This document shows, piece by piece, positions 62,819-64,000 of a DNA stretch of 64,000 nt (positions within the stretch are counted from its first letter, which is position 1; the number at the start of each line of letters is the position of its first letter). Made by a program: the position numbers and the translations under genes. A model generated the notes under the pieces. It was not told the DNA's origin and did not search any database. It saw only the letters and a list, made by a program, of their open reading frames with translations. Origin of the DNA: Archilochus colubris (Eukaryota; Chordata; Aves; Apodiformes; Trochilidae); the NCBI GenBank assembly GCA_023079485.1, contig CM041083.1, forward strand, positions 176,383,480 to 176,447,479, in the 5' to 3' direction.

Positions 62819-64000
62819 GTAAGTATTATCGGGCTCCTAGATGCTGCTTGTAATTTGGCACCATTGAGCTCTTTTCTGTCAAGTCCTTTCCGTGTCCTTT
62901 TGGAGCCAACACATTCTAAAAATACCACAGATTTTATGGGAAACAAGCTGGGTTACAGTCTGATTTAGTGTATCACATGTACCTTGAAGTATTCACTGGT
63001 TTATGCATGCTCAGCTACATTTTCTCTGGAATATTTTTGGGCCAGGTTTTCAACAAATCTCAACCACACACTTGACAAATTTATACCTCTAAAAATCAGC
63101 TTGTGGATTCAGTGACACATTTTGCTCTCCTAAAATCAGATGGACTTAAAAATCTGACAGTCATAATTAAGAGCTATTGAAATATAGTCCATAGTGTTAA
63201 GTCTACTTGATCAAGCATGAAACAGGGAAATGTTGAGAATCATATTTAGCTTGTGATGTTGAAATATACATATATTTATGTGCAGATATAACCACTGAAT
63301 CTGAGTTACCATGAAATAGCTATTTATGTATCCTGGCTTATCTCTAAGTGACTGGACATTTGCCATAAAAGTGGTAAGCAGTGAGCTGGCATGTGGATAA
63401 ATGTGGCAGAGAATAAAGAGATTCATCTTAAATTAATCTTGAGACAAGGACACTACCTAATATTTGTTAATTATTTCAGGCTATTTAATATGCCCTAAAG
63501 TGTCTGGATGATAAGCAGGAAAAACTGCAGGAAATCCAGATTCAAATTCAGAAGGGAAAATTGAGAAAAGAAATGCAATTGGGACAAGCAGGGAAAAAAA
63601 ATTAAAAGGGGAATATATAATGTTTTGTGTTGTTTGTTGCAGTCCTCCCTGGAATGCTGTTTGGTCCCTCAGCTAGATTCAAAATCTTTTTCTTACTAGT
63701 ACACTAAACATTCAAATATACAGTAACCTCAAGTGTTAATCTGGTCTCTGAAAGTGTTCTTCATATATCCCAGAACAGTGGTGAACAGTTAAATGTTTAC
63801 AAAGTATATACTTTGGTCTTGGAGGCTGTTCCTTTTTTTTAGTAATTGTAAATACTATTATCATTCTGGATATGTGTATGAAGAATAGAAGGATCCAGAA
63901 AAATCTCTGATGAAAACCTTTTCATTTTTAAGATGACATTCAAGCAGCAGAAACATTAATTTTCTTTGGTGCCAGGTGCTGTGCTTGGCCACAGTGTTCT
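62819..64000 (+). other. DCLK1: Intron, 5' part
   Basis: At least 1.2 kb of noncoding sequence reaches the window edge. I see no following exon; the expected next peptide, beginning with acidic residues after HPWVN, is absent. No repeat family is recognised. Confidence 0.85.

Overview
The window is vertebrate nuclear DNA, almost certainly from a bird. It is AT-rich and intron-dominated, and its interspersed repeats are mostly CR1 LINE fragments. Some CR1 copies end in the ATTCTATG-type octamer tail. One ends in a pentanucleotide microsatellite tail, which I associate with non-chicken (neoavian or passerine) CR1 subfamilies; that placement is recall, not measured. There is also a solo LTR and a faint MIR/CORE-SINE-like relic. 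No bacterial, plasmid or CRISPR-like feature is present.

The whole window lies inside one plus-strand gene, the doublecortin-like kinase DCLK1. I can place 12 exons, all with GT-AG boundaries and compatible phases. Two linker exons (12096-12212 and 24079-24173) encode the Ser/Pro-rich region after the doublecortin domains. An alternative first exon (coding 23143-23161, start MLELIE) has its own upstream promoter-like region. An alternative last exon (coding 29912-29968, 3'UTR to about 34785) ends DCL/CARP-type products. A third linker exon (41488-41572) is followed by eight exons that carry most of the kinase domain: 42882-42990, 47714-47771, 48512-48631, 54647-54793, 59306-59439, 60124-60201, 60855-60951 and 62738-62818. 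The exons for the doublecortin domains lie upstream of the window, and the kinase C-terminal tail lies downstream.

These exons can be combined into the four known classes of DCLK1 product. Full-length kinase skips both alternative exons. DCL keeps the upstream exons but stops at 29966. The short kinase (CPG16 type) starts at 23143 and continues into the kinase exons. The roughly 56-residue CARP peptide uses 23143-23161, 24079-24173 and 29912-29968.

Introns hold the rest. There are at least six CR1 fragments (one pair nested), two long pyrimidine pentanucleotide arrays (15560-15714 and 53831-54095), several local tandem duplications (83, 49, 21 and 20 bp periods), and an intact-looking solo LTR at 54851-55197. 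The LTR lies 57 bp after the exon encoding the kinase catalytic loop, is in sense orientation, and has a perfect 6-bp target duplication. I regard the LTR, the CARP/short-kinase promoter region and the nested CR1 as the items most worth a second look. I found no evidence for a second protein-coding gene.
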